In this document: in pieces, positions 17,768 to 26,355 of the stretch | How the letters are laid out: each line of letters starts with the position of its first letter | Position numbering within the stretch: the stretch's first letter is position 1 | Position numbers and translations under genes: made by a program | Origin: Oscillospiraceae bacterium | GTDB taxonomy: Bacteria; Bacillota; Clostridia; Oscillospirales; Oscillospiraceae | Assembly: GCA_017537165.1 (NCBI GenBank) | Contig: JAFYLI010000032.1 | Location: 1-42,191 of the forward strand | Direction of reading: 5' to 3' | Length of the DNA: 42,191 bases | The notes under the pieces: model-generated | The model's input: the letters and a program-made list of their open reading frames with translations, nothing else | The model's database searches: none | Told to the model about the DNA's origin: nothing

Positions 17768-18886
17768 TTAATAGATGATATCCCCTAACGCCATCGCAGG
17801 GGTATTGCAGGCAGGATACAACTCTCTATCCCATGAATAATAGTCATCTGCGGCGCTGTCTGACATAAATGCCTCCGCATCGCTTATCGCTGCAGCCGTA
17901 AACAGGTCAAGATGATACATATCTCCACGGACATTAACTATGTTCCAGTAATGCACCTCATCGTTGCGTCGGCCTTCTACGACATAGGACTCAATCCCCG
18001 CCGCGCTGCACAACAGCTTAGTCGCCATGGCAAAGCCTTCGCTGTCGACGATACCGTCTCCTACCAGCGCGTTATACGCATCGCTTTTACCGATATCCGT
18101 ATCCGGCGCGCAGCGGCTCAGCACAGTTCGGCATACGTGCGCTATATCTCCGTAGTAGGAGGGCGTTATAACGCCGATAGTGTAGTCATACAGTTCATCG
18201 TACATTTCCCGCAGCAGATCAGCAGAGTAAGCATACTCTATTCTAATCTCCGTTATTTCCTGAATGTTATTATCAGGTGCGGCATAGGACGTTACTTCAA
18301 CCTGCGGACACACAATAACTCGAAGCGGATCGGCGCGATAGAATTCCTCTACGTATTTTTCTATTTGCTCTTGCTCAACGTCGGTAGAAACCTGCATTAC
18401 CGCCAAAGAGCTTTCAAAGTTTTCCACTTTTTCTTTCAGCAGAGCCTGCAGTTCTTTGCCCGCACGGACTGTAACAACATCCGCTATTTCTTCGGCCGTA
18501 TGTCTGTAGGTTATATACACATCTATCTCGTAATAAGAAACGATAAGGTTTACGCTGTGGGTTATATAGTCAACCGCATATATTCCCATAGGTTCTTCTC
18601 TGGTAACCTCAATGCAGGCCTTTGATATATCAGCCTCGGGGTCACCGTTATACTTCTCCGTTCTTATCTTTCCATATTCCGCCGCGCTGTTTATCAGGTT
18701 CATCAGCGCGTTTTTCATGCTGCGATAGTTTTTTACTTCCTGGACAGAAGTCTCGTCCTTTATTTCGAAATACTCGTCCACATAGACTTCTTCGCTGCGA
18801 TATTCCTTGTCAAAAATAGGTTTGCAGCCCGAAAGGAGCATAACGACGGCACATACCATCGCGGTTATCCGCATTTTATTTTTCAC
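17768..18886 (-). CDS. Transglutaminase-like lipoprotein with Ser in place of the nucleophilic Cys
   Basis: 372 residues starting with GTG (GGAG 8 bases upstream). An N-terminal signal with lipobox LLSG-Cys21 marks it as a membrane-anchored lipoprotein. The C-terminal part (about 250-345) follows the transglutaminase-like fold. Where active relatives read GVCxGYA this one reads IVDSEGFA (Ser282). The partner His312 (VHYWNIV) and Asp327 (YHLDLF) are kept. It is therefore either a pseudo-enzyme that binds peptide or cell-wall ligands or an unusual serine variant. It starts 27 bases after the topoisomerase A gene on the same strand and is probably the last gene of that transcript. Confidence 0.82.
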   Translation of the reverse strand: MKNKMRITAMVCAVVMLLSGCKPIFDKEYRSEEVYVDEYFEIKDETSVQEVKNYRSMKNALMNLINSAAEYGKIRTEKYNGDPEADISKACIEVTREEPMGIYAVDYITHSVNLIVSYYEIDVYITYRHTAEEIADVVTVRAGKELQALLKEKVENFESSLAVMQVSTDVEQEQIEKYVEEFYRADPLRVIVCPQVEVTSYAAPDNNIQEITEIRIEYAYSADLLREMYDELYDYTIGVITPSYYGDIAHVCRTVLSRCAPDTDIGKSDAYNALVGDGIVDSEGFAMATKLLCSAAGIESYVVEGRRNDEVHYWNIVNVRGDMYHLDLFTAAAISDAEAFMSDSAADDYYSWDRELYPACNTPAMALGDIIY

Positions 18887-18913
18887 TTGTGCCTCTCCTT
18901 TCCGTACGATTTA

Positions 18914-21157
18914 TCAAAAAATGCTTATCTGCTCTTCACCGCTGTCCTCGGGTTTGAGCAGTGCACCTGCTGCGGGCAGGCTTCTTACTCTGTAGCGGGA
19001 AATATTCTGAATAGAGGTTTCCTCCAGCCACATTGCCCCGCGCAGCTTATACTTTGTCTTAAGGGTCATTACAGCCACACCCTGAGAATCTCTCGTACTC
19101 TTGGGCGCGAGCTGAGCAGAATTGAACACCAGTGCTCTGCCTTCTGTGGAGAACATAGCGATTTCCTTCTCTTCGCTTACGGGAATTATAGTTCTCAAGG
19201 GAGACTTATCGGAATAAGCACCCGTGAGCTTTTTACGGTTGGTCTTGGTGGCATAGGAGGCCAGCGATACGCGGGCTACCTTGCCGTTTTCAAAGAAGAA
19301 GAGAATATTGCCGGTGTAATCCCCGGGCTGCATGATATATATGGCGTTCTCGCCCTCGTCCATCTGCAGCTTTGCAGGCAGGAAGGTACCCAGCGCAGAT
19401 GCCTTGGTATCCTCAAACTCGGATACACGAGTCTTATAGACCTGACACTTATCGGTAAATACCAGCAGTTCGGTATTGTTGCCCGTTTCGAAACTGATGA
19501 AGGGGCCGTCTTCTTCCTTATACTTCTGCTCGCTGTTCATGCGCAGAGACTGGGGAGTTATCTTCTTGAAGTAGCCGTGGCGGGACATGAACACGGTAAC
19601 GGGATAGTCTGCGACTTCTTCCACTACCTGCATCTCTTCCACCACTTCATGCTCAAAGACAATATCGGTCTTACGGGGCTGACCGTACTTCTTTATAACA
19701 TTCTGCAGCTCTTCAATGATTATTTTCTTTATTCTGCTCTTGTTCTTGGTGATATCCTCGAGATCTGCGATTTCCTTTTCAAGACTGTCAGTCTCTTCAA
19801 CGCGCTTGAGGATATATTCGCGGTTTATATTACGCAGTTTGATCTCAGCTACGTATTCTGCCTGAATTTCGTCAATTCCAAAGCCTATCATCAGGTTGGG
19901 AATAACGTCGGCTTCCAGCTCGGTTTCGCGGATTATGCGGATGGCCTTATCAATATCCAGCAAAATCTTGCCCAGACCTTTGAGCAGATGCAGCTTTTCC
20001 TTTTTGCGGGTCAGTTCATAATATACGCGTCTGCGTACAGAATCGATACGCCATGCGCTCCACTCGTCCAGTATCTCGTGCACACCCATTACGCGAGGCA
20101 TACCCGCGATAAGGATATTGAAGTTGCAGGAGAAAGTGTCCATGAGAGGTGTCATTTTAAACAGCTTCTGCATGAGCTTCTCGGGATCGGTGCCGCGCTT
20201 AAGGTCGATAGCCAGCTTCAGACCGCTCAGGTCTGTCTCGTCACGCATATCGGCAATTTCCTTCACCTTGCCGCTCTTTATAAGTTCAGCCACCTTATCA
20301 ATAATGGCCTCTGCGGTGGTGGTGTAGGGTATCTGGCGGATCTCAATAATATTCTGATCCTTGACAAACTCCCACTTGGCGCGAACTTTAAAGCTGCCGC
20401 GACCCGTTTCGTATACCTGTTCCATCGCAGCGCGGTTGAAGATAAGTTCGCCGCCGGTGGGGAAATCAGGGGCCTTAAGCGTCTCAAAAAGGTCGCACTG
20501 AGGGTCTTTGATGTACTCAATAGTGGTTCGGCAAACCTCTTCAAGGTTAAAGCCGCATATCATACTTGCCATACCTACCGCGATACCCTGATTCGAAGAA
20601 ACGAGGATATTGGGGAAGGTTGTAGGCAGCAGCTGAGGCTCCTTCATGCTGCCGTCATAGTTATCCATAAAATCCACGGTATCGTGGTCGATATCCTTGA
20701 ATATCTCAGCGCATATGGGCGACAGTTTAGCCTCGGTATAACGGGATGCGGCGTAGGCCATATCTCGGGAATATACCTTACCAAAGCTGCCCTTGGAGTC
20801 TACGAAAGGCGCCAGCAGTGCCTCGTGGCCCTTGGAAAGACGCACCATGGTTTCGTATATAGCGCTGTCGCCGTGAGGATTAAGGCGCATGGTCTGTCCA
20901 ACGATGTTGGCAGACTTCGTACGACTGCCGTTGAGCAGTCCCATTTTATACATGGTATAAAGCAGCTTACGATGTGAGGGCTTAAATCCGTCTATTTCGG
21001 GAATAGCGCGTGACACTATAACGCTCATGGCATAGGGCATATAGTTGGTTTCCAGCGTATCCGTTATCGCCTGCTCCAGCACCTCCGCATGCAGGCCCTC
21101 AACCTTAGAAGAGTCCACCTTGGGAGCACTGCTATTTTCCTTCTTTTTTCTTGCCAT
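18914..21157 (-). CDS. Type IIA topoisomerase subunit A (ParC/GyrA-like)
   Basis: 747 residues. Breakage-reunion domain with the catalytic Tyr140 in AASRYTEAKLS, the PHGDSAIYET quinolone-pocket block and the MPYAMSVIVSRAIP N-terminus, then a coiled-coil (LEKEIADLEDITKNKSRIKK) and a C-terminal beta-propeller. The canonical gyrase box QRRGGRG is not visible; the matching place reads TNRKKLTGAYSD, so topoisomerase IV-like or a second, diverged topoisomerase is more likely than gyrase. GAAGGAAAG lies upstream of the ATG. It follows the B subunit gene by 23 bases. Confidence 0.92.
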   Translation of the reverse strand: MARKKKENSSAPKVDSSKVEGLHAEVLEQAITDTLETNYMPYAMSVIVSRAIPEIDGFKPSHRKLLYTMYKMGLLNGSRTKSANIVGQTMRLNPHGDSAIYETMVRLSKGHEALLAPFVDSKGSFGKVYSRDMAYAASRYTEAKLSPICAEIFKDIDHDTVDFMDNYDGSMKEPQLLPTTFPNILVSSNQGIAVGMASMICGFNLEEVCRTTIEYIKDPQCDLFETLKAPDFPTGGELIFNRAAMEQVYETGRGSFKVRAKWEFVKDQNIIEIRQIPYTTTAEAIIDKVAELIKSGKVKEIADMRDETDLSGLKLAIDLKRGTDPEKLMQKLFKMTPLMDTFSCNFNILIAGMPRVMGVHEILDEWSAWRIDSVRRRVYYELTRKKEKLHLLKGLGKILLDIDKAIRIIRETELEADVIPNLMIGFGIDEIQAEYVAEIKLRNINREYILKRVEETDSLEKEIADLEDITKNKSRIKKIIIEELQNVIKKYGQPRKTDIVFEHEVVEEMQVVEEVADYPVTVFMSRHGYFKKITPQSLRMNSEQKYKEEDGPFISFETGNNTELLVFTDKCQVYKTRVSEFEDTKASALGTFLPAKLQMDEGENAIYIMQPGDYTGNILFFFENGKVARVSLASYATKTNRKKLTGAYSDKSPLRTIIPVSEEKEIAMFSTEGRALVFNSAQLAPKSTRDSQGVAVMTLKTKYKLRGAMWLEETSIQNISRYRVRSLPAAGALLKPEDSGEEQISIF

Positions 21158-21180
21158 TAAAATCTTTCCTTCTCAATTAA

Positions 21181-23160
21181 TCAGGAGATGTCTGCCAAAT
21201 CCAGATATTTATAACCGTTGTCTGCGATATGGTCTTTTCTGCCCTGAAGATTATCGCCAAGCAGCAGGTCAAACATTTGAGCGGTTGCTTCCATGTCAGA
21301 GGGCATAACCTTGATAAGGCGGCGTGTCTCAGGGTTCATGGTGGTCAACCACATCATCTCGGGGTCATTCTCACCAAGACCCTTGGAGCGGTTTATAGTG
21401 TACTTTCCCTCAATCTGAGTCAGTATCTCAGCCTTTTCCTTTTCGGAATAGGCAAACCATGTCTTATCCTTGCTGTTTATCTCATAAAGAGGAGACTCTG
21501 CGATATACACATATCCCTCGTTGATGAGGGTGGGCGCAAGACGATATATCATGGTAAGGATAAGAGTACGGATCTGGAAACCGTCTACATCGGCATCGGT
21601 ACAGATGATTATCTTATTCCAGCGGAGATTTTCAAGGCTGAATGCACTCATATCCTTGGTGTGCTTATTCTGAATTTCAACACCGCAACCCAAAACCTTG
21701 ATAAGGTCGGTGATTATCTCGCTTTTGAAAATGCGGTCATAATCAGCTTTAAGACAGTTGAGTATCTTGCCGCGAACGGGCATGATGCCCTGGAACTCAG
21801 CATCACGGCTGGTCTTTACGGAACCGAGAGCGGAGTCACCCTCTACGATGTATATCTCGCGCTTTGTAACGTCCTTACTGCGGCAGTCTACGAATTTCTG
21901 TATACGGCTGGTAATATCCACGCTGCCCGACAGCTTTTTCTTAAGGTTAAGACGGGCCTTTTCCGCATTTTCACGGCTGCGCTTATTTACAAGCACCTGC
22001 TCGGCAATTTTCTCTGCGTCGATATGGTTTTCGATGAAATATATTTCAAGACGCTCTTTGAAGAACTCAGTCATTGCATCCTGAATAAATTTATTGGTAA
22101 TTGATTTCTTGGTCTGGTTCTCGTAAGAGGTGCGGTTAGAGAAGCAGTTTGTAACCAAAACAAGACAATCCTGAATATCCGCAAAGGTTATCTTACTCTC
22201 GTTCTTCTGGTACTTGTTTTGGGCTTTCAGATATGCGTCCAGCGCGGAAACGAAGGCACTTCGCACTGCCTTATCGGGTGCACCGCCATGCTCCAGCCAA
22301 GAAGAGTTATGATAATACTCTATCTTGTTCACGCGATTGGAGAAGGACATTGCGGCAGATATCTTCAGCTTATAATCTTCCTTGTCCTCTCTGTCGCGGC
22401 CTTTGCGTTCTGCTTCCATGAAGAAAGGCAGCGTCATGGAGTCCTCACCGCTTATTTCCGCAACGTAATCCATGATACCGTTTTCGTAAAGATAATCTGT
22501 GGTTTCAAACTTGCCGTTGACCTGACGGCGGAAGCGGAAAGTAACACCCTGATTTACAACAGCCTGACGCTTGAGCACATCGCGGTAATACTCATCGGGA
22601 ATGTTGATGTCGGTAAATACCTCTCTGTCAGGCTTCCAGCGAGTAACAGTACCCGTACGCTTACCCTTTTCTTCAATGAAGCTGAGACCGCCTACGTTCT
22701 CGCCCTTTTCAAAATGAAGGCTGTACTTCTTTCCATCTCGCCATACGGTTACATCCATATACTCGGAGGAATACTGGGTAGCGCAGGCGCCGAGACCGTT
22801 AAGACCCAGAGAATACTCGTAGTTCTCGCCTTCCTTGTTGTCATACTTACCACCTGCGTAAAGCTCGCAGTAGACCAGCTCCCAGTTGTAGCGCTGTTCT
22901 ACAGGGTTATAGTCCAACGGGCAGCCGCGACCGAAGTCCTCAACCTCGATGGAGTTATCCTCGTAAGCTGTGAGAACGATCATCTTTCCGTGACCTTCAC
23001 GAGCCTCGTCGATGGAGTTGGATAGAATTTCAAAGACTGCGTGCTGGCAGCCTTCAAGGCCGTCGGAGCCAAAGATTACGCCTGGACGCAGGCGAACTCT
23101 GTCCGCGCCTTTAAGCAGGGATATACTGTCGTTACCGTAGTTTTCGGAACCCTTTTTCAT
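21181..23160 (-). CDS. Type IIA topoisomerase subunit B (ParE/GyrB-like), diverged TOPRIM
   Basis: 659 residues from the ATG at 23160, chosen for the TAGGAGGA site upstream; the longer reading reaches past the promoter. GHKL ATPase: FEILSNSIDEAREG (Glu44, Asn48) and LGLNGLGACATQYSS. TOPRIM: VEGDSALGS (about 438-446) and DADVDGFQIRTL (about 521-532). The metal-binding Glu and DxD are intact, but the usual EGDSAGGSA and DADVDGxHI blocks are altered (Leu for Gly, Gln for His). This points to a diverged second topoisomerase of the type usually named ParE in Clostridia. It leads a three-gene operon with subunit A and the lipoprotein. Confidence 0.92.
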   Translation of the reverse strand: MKKGSENYGNDSISLLKGADRVRLRPGVIFGSDGLEGCQHAVFEILSNSIDEAREGHGKMIVLTAYEDNSIEVEDFGRGCPLDYNPVEQRYNWELVYCELYAGGKYDNKEGENYEYSLGLNGLGACATQYSSEYMDVTVWRDGKKYSLHFEKGENVGGLSFIEEKGKRTGTVTRWKPDREVFTDINIPDEYYRDVLKRQAVVNQGVTFRFRRQVNGKFETTDYLYENGIMDYVAEISGEDSMTLPFFMEAERKGRDREDKEDYKLKISAAMSFSNRVNKIEYYHNSSWLEHGGAPDKAVRSAFVSALDAYLKAQNKYQKNESKITFADIQDCLVLVTNCFSNRTSYENQTKKSITNKFIQDAMTEFFKERLEIYFIENHIDAEKIAEQVLVNKRSRENAEKARLNLKKKLSGSVDITSRIQKFVDCRSKDVTKREIYIVEGDSALGSVKTSRDAEFQGIMPVRGKILNCLKADYDRIFKSEIITDLIKVLGCGVEIQNKHTKDMSAFSLENLRWNKIIICTDADVDGFQIRTLILTMIYRLAPTLINEGYVYIAESPLYEINSKDKTWFAYSEKEKAEILTQIEGKYTINRSKGLGENDPEMMWLTTMNPETRRLIKVMPSDMEATAQMFDLLLGDNLQGRKDHIADNGYKYLDLADIS

Positions 23161-23225
23161 GAGCTTCCTCCTATATAAGCAAAGGCTCTCCGTTTCGGCG
23201 GAAATCGCCCGTTTACACAAAATAT

Positions 23226-23253
23226 AGTATACCGCGCGTTGCCACGCGTGCAA
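23226..23253 (-). promoter_or_regulatory. Promoter of the topoisomerase operon
   Basis: Minus strand TTGCAC (23248-23253), 16-base spacer, TATACT (23226-23231), 65 bases before the B-subunit start. Confidence 0.6.
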
Positions 23254-23307
23254 ATATGCATTTAATGCCATTCTTTAATTTATCACAACAAAACTTATAA
23301 ATCAAGT

Positions 23308-23345
23308 AAAAAGGCTGCTGACAAGGTATGTCAGCAGCCTTTTTT
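23308..23345 (-). terminator. Terminator of the carD-like gene
   Basis: AAAAGGCTGCTGAC stem with its exact complement around a short loop, T-run on the minus strand, immediately after the carD stop. Confidence 0.9.
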
Positions 23346-23346
23346 A

Positions 23347-23859
23347 TTATCTTCCAAGAGCTCCGCCGATACGGTCGGAAATATACTGTGATACAGCACT
23401 GCGCTCTATCCCCAGCGCTGCGGCAAACTCTCCGAAAAGCATATCCTCCGCTCGCTTCATATAGCGTTCATCCAGCGCACCAAATTTCTTCTTTACCTGA
23501 GCGCAAAGGCGCTTCTTATCATAAAGCGACAGCAGCAGTTCAATAAGTTTGGCACAGTCATAGAGCTTGATGATGTTTTCATAATACTCTGTAAGCTGGC
23601 GCAAAACTTTATTATGGTAAGCCTCTGCATGGGTATGAGGAATGGTATCAATAAGTCTGTCAACCTCTTCCCTGCTGATTATGTGGCGCATAACTATCTT
23701 TTCGTTATCCACGGGGGTCGAAACAGCGCAGGTCTGGTAAATGGGCTGGAGAATATAGAACTGACCCTGCCCGCCTCCGGGCAAATTGCGAAGCTCTACT
23801 GCCTCGACGCGGCAGACACCCATACTGCCGTAAATTATAAGTTCACCTATCGAGAACAA
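23347..23859 (-). CDS. CarD-family transcriptional regulator
   Basis: 170 residues. The N-terminal CarD/CdnL RNA-polymerase-interaction domain opens with FSIGELIIYGSMGVCRVEAV (about 2-21) and continues to IPVDNE-like sequence near residue 55. The rest is helical, as in CarD proteins. Such proteins bind the RNA polymerase beta subunit and stabilise open promoter complexes. I choose the TTG at 23859 because GGGGAGG lies 8 bases upstream and the conserved domain begins immediately after. A longer reading would run through the leader hairpin. Monocistronic, with promoter, structured leader and terminator. Confidence 0.88.
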   Translation of the reverse strand: MFSIGELIIYGSMGVCRVEAVELRNLPGGGQGQFYILQPIYQTCAVSTPVDNEKIVMRHIISREEVDRLIDTIPHTHAEAYHNKVLRQLTEYYENIIKLYDCAKLIELLLSLYDKKRLCAQVKKKFGALDERYMKRAEDMLFGEFAAALGIERSAVSQYISDRIGGALGR

Positions 23860-23897
23860 TACTGCCGCCTCCCCTTTTATACATAGGTAAAACAATA

Positions 23898-23943
23898 CAG
23901 TTCTGACGCTCGGACTTACGTTGATCAGAACTGCACACAACAT
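23898..23943 (-). promoter_or_regulatory. 5' leader hairpin of the carD transcript
   Basis: CAGTTCTGA and TCAGAACTG form a perfect 9-base stem around an 18-base loop. It begins almost exactly at the predicted transcription start and is followed by TATTGTTTT. This could be a 5' stabilising stem or an attenuator. Confidence 0.5.
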
Positions 23944-23947
23944 GCAT

Positions 23948-23975
23948 ATTTTACCACTTTTTGATAGTTTTGCAA
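23948..23975 (-). promoter_or_regulatory. Promoter of the carD-like gene
   Basis: Minus strand TTGCAA (23970-23975), 16-base spacer, TAAAAT (23948-23953). Confidence 0.7.
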
Positions 23976-24054
23976 GTATTTTAAATTATTCTGCTGCAAA
24001 TTTATATTTTTTGGCGCAAACATTCGACCCAAATTTGCGCAGATAAGTTTAAAG

Positions 24055-24082
24055 CTGACAGCTCGCGAATAGAATATAGTAT
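24055..24082 (+). promoter_or_regulatory. Candidate promoter of the DUF2508-bofA pair
   Basis: CTGACA (24055-24060), 16-base spacer, TAGTAT (24077-24082), 15 bases before the GTG start. The leader would be very short. Confidence 0.4.
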
Positions 24083-24097
24083 ACCTGAGAAACGGAA

Positions 24098-24385
24098 GTG
24101 ATCGCCATAAAATCAAAACATGAGCTAAGGTTTTCCATAAAAGAAGCTGCGAAGCTCACACGTCAGCTGCGAGAAGTGAGCTGCGATCTGCGCTGCGCCT
24201 GGGCCGCCTTCAACGCAGCAGTTGAAGACGACCTTATATACTCATGCATATACGAGATCAACATGCTCCGCGCCCGACACACATATCTTCTCAGGCGCAT
24301 AAAACAGCTGCATCCTGAGGATGCTCCCGAAAGGAAGGAACAATGGATATCATCATCGGTGCAGGTGCAGCCGTCATCGGAATAA
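24098..24385 (+). CDS. DUF2508 (YaaL-like) protein
   Basis: 95 residues, starting with GTG and only a weak ribosome site (CGGAAG). The helical pattern LRCAWAAFNAAVEDDLIYSCIYEINMLRARHTYLL matches the DUF2508 family: a Phe/Ala helix, then Asp-Leu-Ile, then a Glu-containing helix with an Arg-rich end. In Bacillus and many Clostridia this gene sits directly upstream of bofA, as here. It overlaps bofA by 43 bases in another frame, so its last residues may vary. Function unknown. Confidence 0.78.
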   Translation: MIAIKSKHELRFSIKEAAKLTRQLREVSCDLRCAWAAFNAAVEDDLIYSCIYEINMLRARHTYLLRRIKQLHPEDAPERKEQWISSSVQVQPSSE

Positions 24386-24612
24386 TCCTGCTGATCGTAA
24401 CCGTGAGAATTTTTGCATCGCCCATCAAGTTGGTCTTGAAATTGGGTATCAATACCCTGCTTGGCTTCGTCAGTCTGATAGCCGCCGATATTTTCGGCGC
24501 TTACATAGGTCTTGGTATAGGCGTAAATTTTATAAATGCCGCTGTAATAGGCATTCTCGGACTCCCCGGTTTCGCACTGCTTTTTCTGATCAAGTGGCTA
24601 TGCGCGTTTTGA
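24343..24612 (+). CDS. bofA: BofA-family pro-sigma-K processing inhibitor-like membrane protein
   Basis: 89 residues, almost entirely hydrophobic. The family layout is visible: an N-terminal helix (about 3-23), FASPIKLVLKLGINTLLG, then GIGVNFINAAVIGILGLPG and a last helix. In Bacillus BofA holds the SpoIVFB protease inactive until late sporulation. In this lineage it suggests a sporulation-competent ancestry. AAGGAAGG lies about 4 bases before the ATG. It ends flush against the stop of the convergent HAD gene (no base between), with no terminator visible. Confidence 0.85.
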   Translation: MDIIIGAGAAVIGIILLIVTVRIFASPIKLVLKLGINTLLGFVSLIAADIFGAYIGLGIGVNFINAAVIGILGLPGFALLFLIKWLCAF

Positions 24613-25245
24613 TTATCCCAAAATTTCATCCGCAAGGGCAGGCAACTCGCAGATAGAGTTGATGCTGTATTGCGCCTCGGGTGCCGTTCCAAAACCGTAG
24701 GCAGCGTGAATGAAAGGCAGACCTGCGTAGACAGCGCCTTCATAATCCCCCTGCGTATCTCCCACGTATATGGCTTTATCAAAGCCGTTGCGCTTTACAA
24801 GCAAGGCGATATTCTCACCCTTGGAGAAACCGTTGTTACCGAAGCATTCAATATCGGCAAAATACTTGCCCAATCCGTGAGCGGCAAAAAAGGTTTCTAT
24901 ATATCCGCTTTGGCAGTTGCTTATGATGCCAAGGGTATACTTCTCCCCCAGTTGAGTCAGTATCTCTTCCAAATTCGGAAACAGCGTACCGCCTGTCCGT
25001 GCCAGCACTATATGCTCTTCCTCTGCGCACTCATCAATAAGCGCAGTCTGCTCTTCCTTAGTATGTTCCGGAAAAAGCATGGCCGCGATAACGTCCATCT
25101 GCTTGCCCATCATTCCGTGAATTTTTTCCACGGTAAGATCAGGCTCCATGCCCTTTCTTTCCAGCACACAATTCCATGCCTTGCAGACACCTACCGCAGA
25201 ATCCCAAAGTGTTCCGTCAAGGTCGAACAAAACAGCCTTCTTCAT
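24613..25245 (-). CDS. HAD-superfamily hydrolase (phosphoglycolate phosphatase-like)
   Basis: 210 residues. HAD motif I FDLDGTLWDS (Asp8 nucleophile, Asp10), motif II IISNCQSG, motif III Lys in GFSKGEN, motif IV YVGDTQGDYEGA. The alpha-helical cap between motifs I and II is of the C1 phosphoglycolate phosphatase/beta-phosphoglucomutase type. The substrate is a small phosphorylated metabolite that cannot be told from sequence. GGAGG lies 6 bases upstream. A small GCGGT-GGA-ACCGC hairpin precedes the ribosome site. Confidence 0.92.
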   Translation of the reverse strand: MKKAVLFDLDGTLWDSAVGVCKAWNCVLERKGMEPDLTVEKIHGMMGKQMDVIAAMLFPEHTKEEQTALIDECAEEEHIVLARTGGTLFPNLEEILTQLGEKYTLGIISNCQSGYIETFFAAHGLGKYFADIECFGNNGFSKGENIALLVKRNGFDKAIYVGDTQGDYEGAVYAGLPFIHAAYGFGTAPEAQYSINSICELPALADEILG

Positions 25246-25288
25246 GTTAATCCTCCATGCGGTTCCACCGCGCTACTCCTTCTTTCGG

Positions 25289-25325
25289 AAAACGGGTTTT
25301 GCAAAAAGAGCAAAACCCGTTTTTC
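25289..25325 (-). terminator. Terminator of the mnmG-mnmA operon
   Basis: AAAACGGGTTTTGC paired with its exact complement around a 7-base loop, 14 bases past the mnmA stop. Confidence 0.85.
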
Positions 25326-25338
25326 GTTACCTTCAAAC

Positions 25339-26355
25339 TTAAACTATGGTGCCTCCGCCCAGCAGCACATCGCCGTTGTAGAAAACCGCAGCCTGCCCTG
25401 CCGAGGGTGCTTTTATTTCTTCGTCAAAGAGTATGTCCACTCCGCCCTCTTTGGGCACAAGTGTGGCAGGATAGCTAACTTTAGAGTAGCGCACCTTGAC
25501 TTCCGCGCGGAACGGTTCCCCTGACGGGGGCATAGACACCCAGTTTACCCCCTCTGCGCGAATCTCCTTAATGAACATTTTATCAAGATCCGAGAGAACT
25601 ATCTCGTTTTTCTCAGTATCAATGCGGGAAACAAATATACGTCTGCCTGCCGAAACTCCAAGACCGCGGCGCTGACCAACTGTATAATGGACTATACCCT
25701 TATGGCGGCCCAAAACTTTGCCCTCTTCGTCTACAAAGTTACCCTCGCGGGACTCGTAACCTCGGCTTTGGATATACTTTCCGTGGTCGTTATCGGGAAT
25801 AAAGCAAATCTCCATGCTGTCCGATTTATGGGCAACTGAAATTCCCGCATCTTCCGCCATTTGGCGAACGGTTTCTTTCTCCAATTCTCCCAAGGGGAAA
25901 ATCACGCGAGAAAGAATATCCTGACTAAGGCCGCAAAGCATATAGCTTTGATCCTTACTGCTGTCGGCGCGAACGAGGCGGTATCTACCGCTCATTTCAT
26001 CCCGCTCCACGCGGGCATAATGCCCGGTGGCTATATACTCGGCGCCTATTCTGTCCGCAGCGCGGACGAGAGCAGGAAACTTTACCGTGGGGTTACACAT
26101 AACGCAGGGGTTGGGCGTTTTTCCGCTCAGATAAGCTTCCGCAAAAGGTTTGCATACCTTCGCCTCCAGCTCATCGCGGATGTCAACAGTTTCAAAGGCT
26201 ATTCCCAACTGCTCGGCAACCGTCTTTGCGTCCTCAGGCGACGTAATGCCTATATCAAGGAACACTCCGTACACTTCATGCCCCGCATCCATGAGCATAC
26301 GCGCTGCCAGCGCAGAGTCTACTCCGCCCGAAAGGCCGAGAACAACCTTACTCAT
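25339..26355 (-). CDS. mnmA: tRNA-specific 2-thiouridylase MnmA
   Basis: 338 residues from [11 protein letters not shown]. The start ATG lies inside the last codons of mnmG (8-base overlap) and AAGGGTG precedes it. ATP-pyrophosphatase P-loop GLSGGVDS (7-14); catalytic cysteines Cys87 (NPCVMCN) and Cys184 ([11 protein letters not shown]); TGHYAR; C-terminal beta-barrel with VGQRRGLG. It inserts sulfur at position 2 of the wobble uridine of tRNA-Lys, Glu and Gln, the same base modified by MnmG, which explains the coupling. Slightly shorter than Gram-negative homologues, normal for Clostridia. Confidence 0.96.
   Translation of the reverse strand: MSKVVLGLSGGVDSALAARMLMDAGHEVYGVFLDIGITSPEDAKTVAEQLGIAFETVDIRDELEAKVCKPFAEAYLSGKTPNPCVMCNPTVKFPALVRAADRIGAEYIATGHYARVERDEMSGRYRLVRADSSKDQSYMLCGLSQDILSRVIFPLGELEKETVRQMAEDAGISVAHKSDSMEICFIPDNDHGKYIQSRGYESREGNFVDEEGKVLGRHKGIVHYTVGQRRGLGVSAGRRIFVSRIDTEKNEIVLSDLDKMFIKEIRAEGVNWVSMPPSGEPFRAEVKVRYSKVSYPATLVPKEGGVDILFDEEIKAPSAGQAAVFYNGDVLLGGGTIV

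Noticed and set aside
23860-23943. Longer N-terminus for the CarD-like protein
   Set aside because: The added residues would be encoded by the leader hairpin next to the promoter, and the CarD domain begins right at the TTG with a good ribosome site.
25259-25271. GCGGTGGAACCGC upstream of the HAD gene resembles a T-box (GGGTGGAACCGCG)
   Set aside because: There is no room for stem I or a specifier loop between the mnmA terminator and the gene, and no following terminator. The word is simply a 5-base hairpin, and the gene is not an amino-acid gene.
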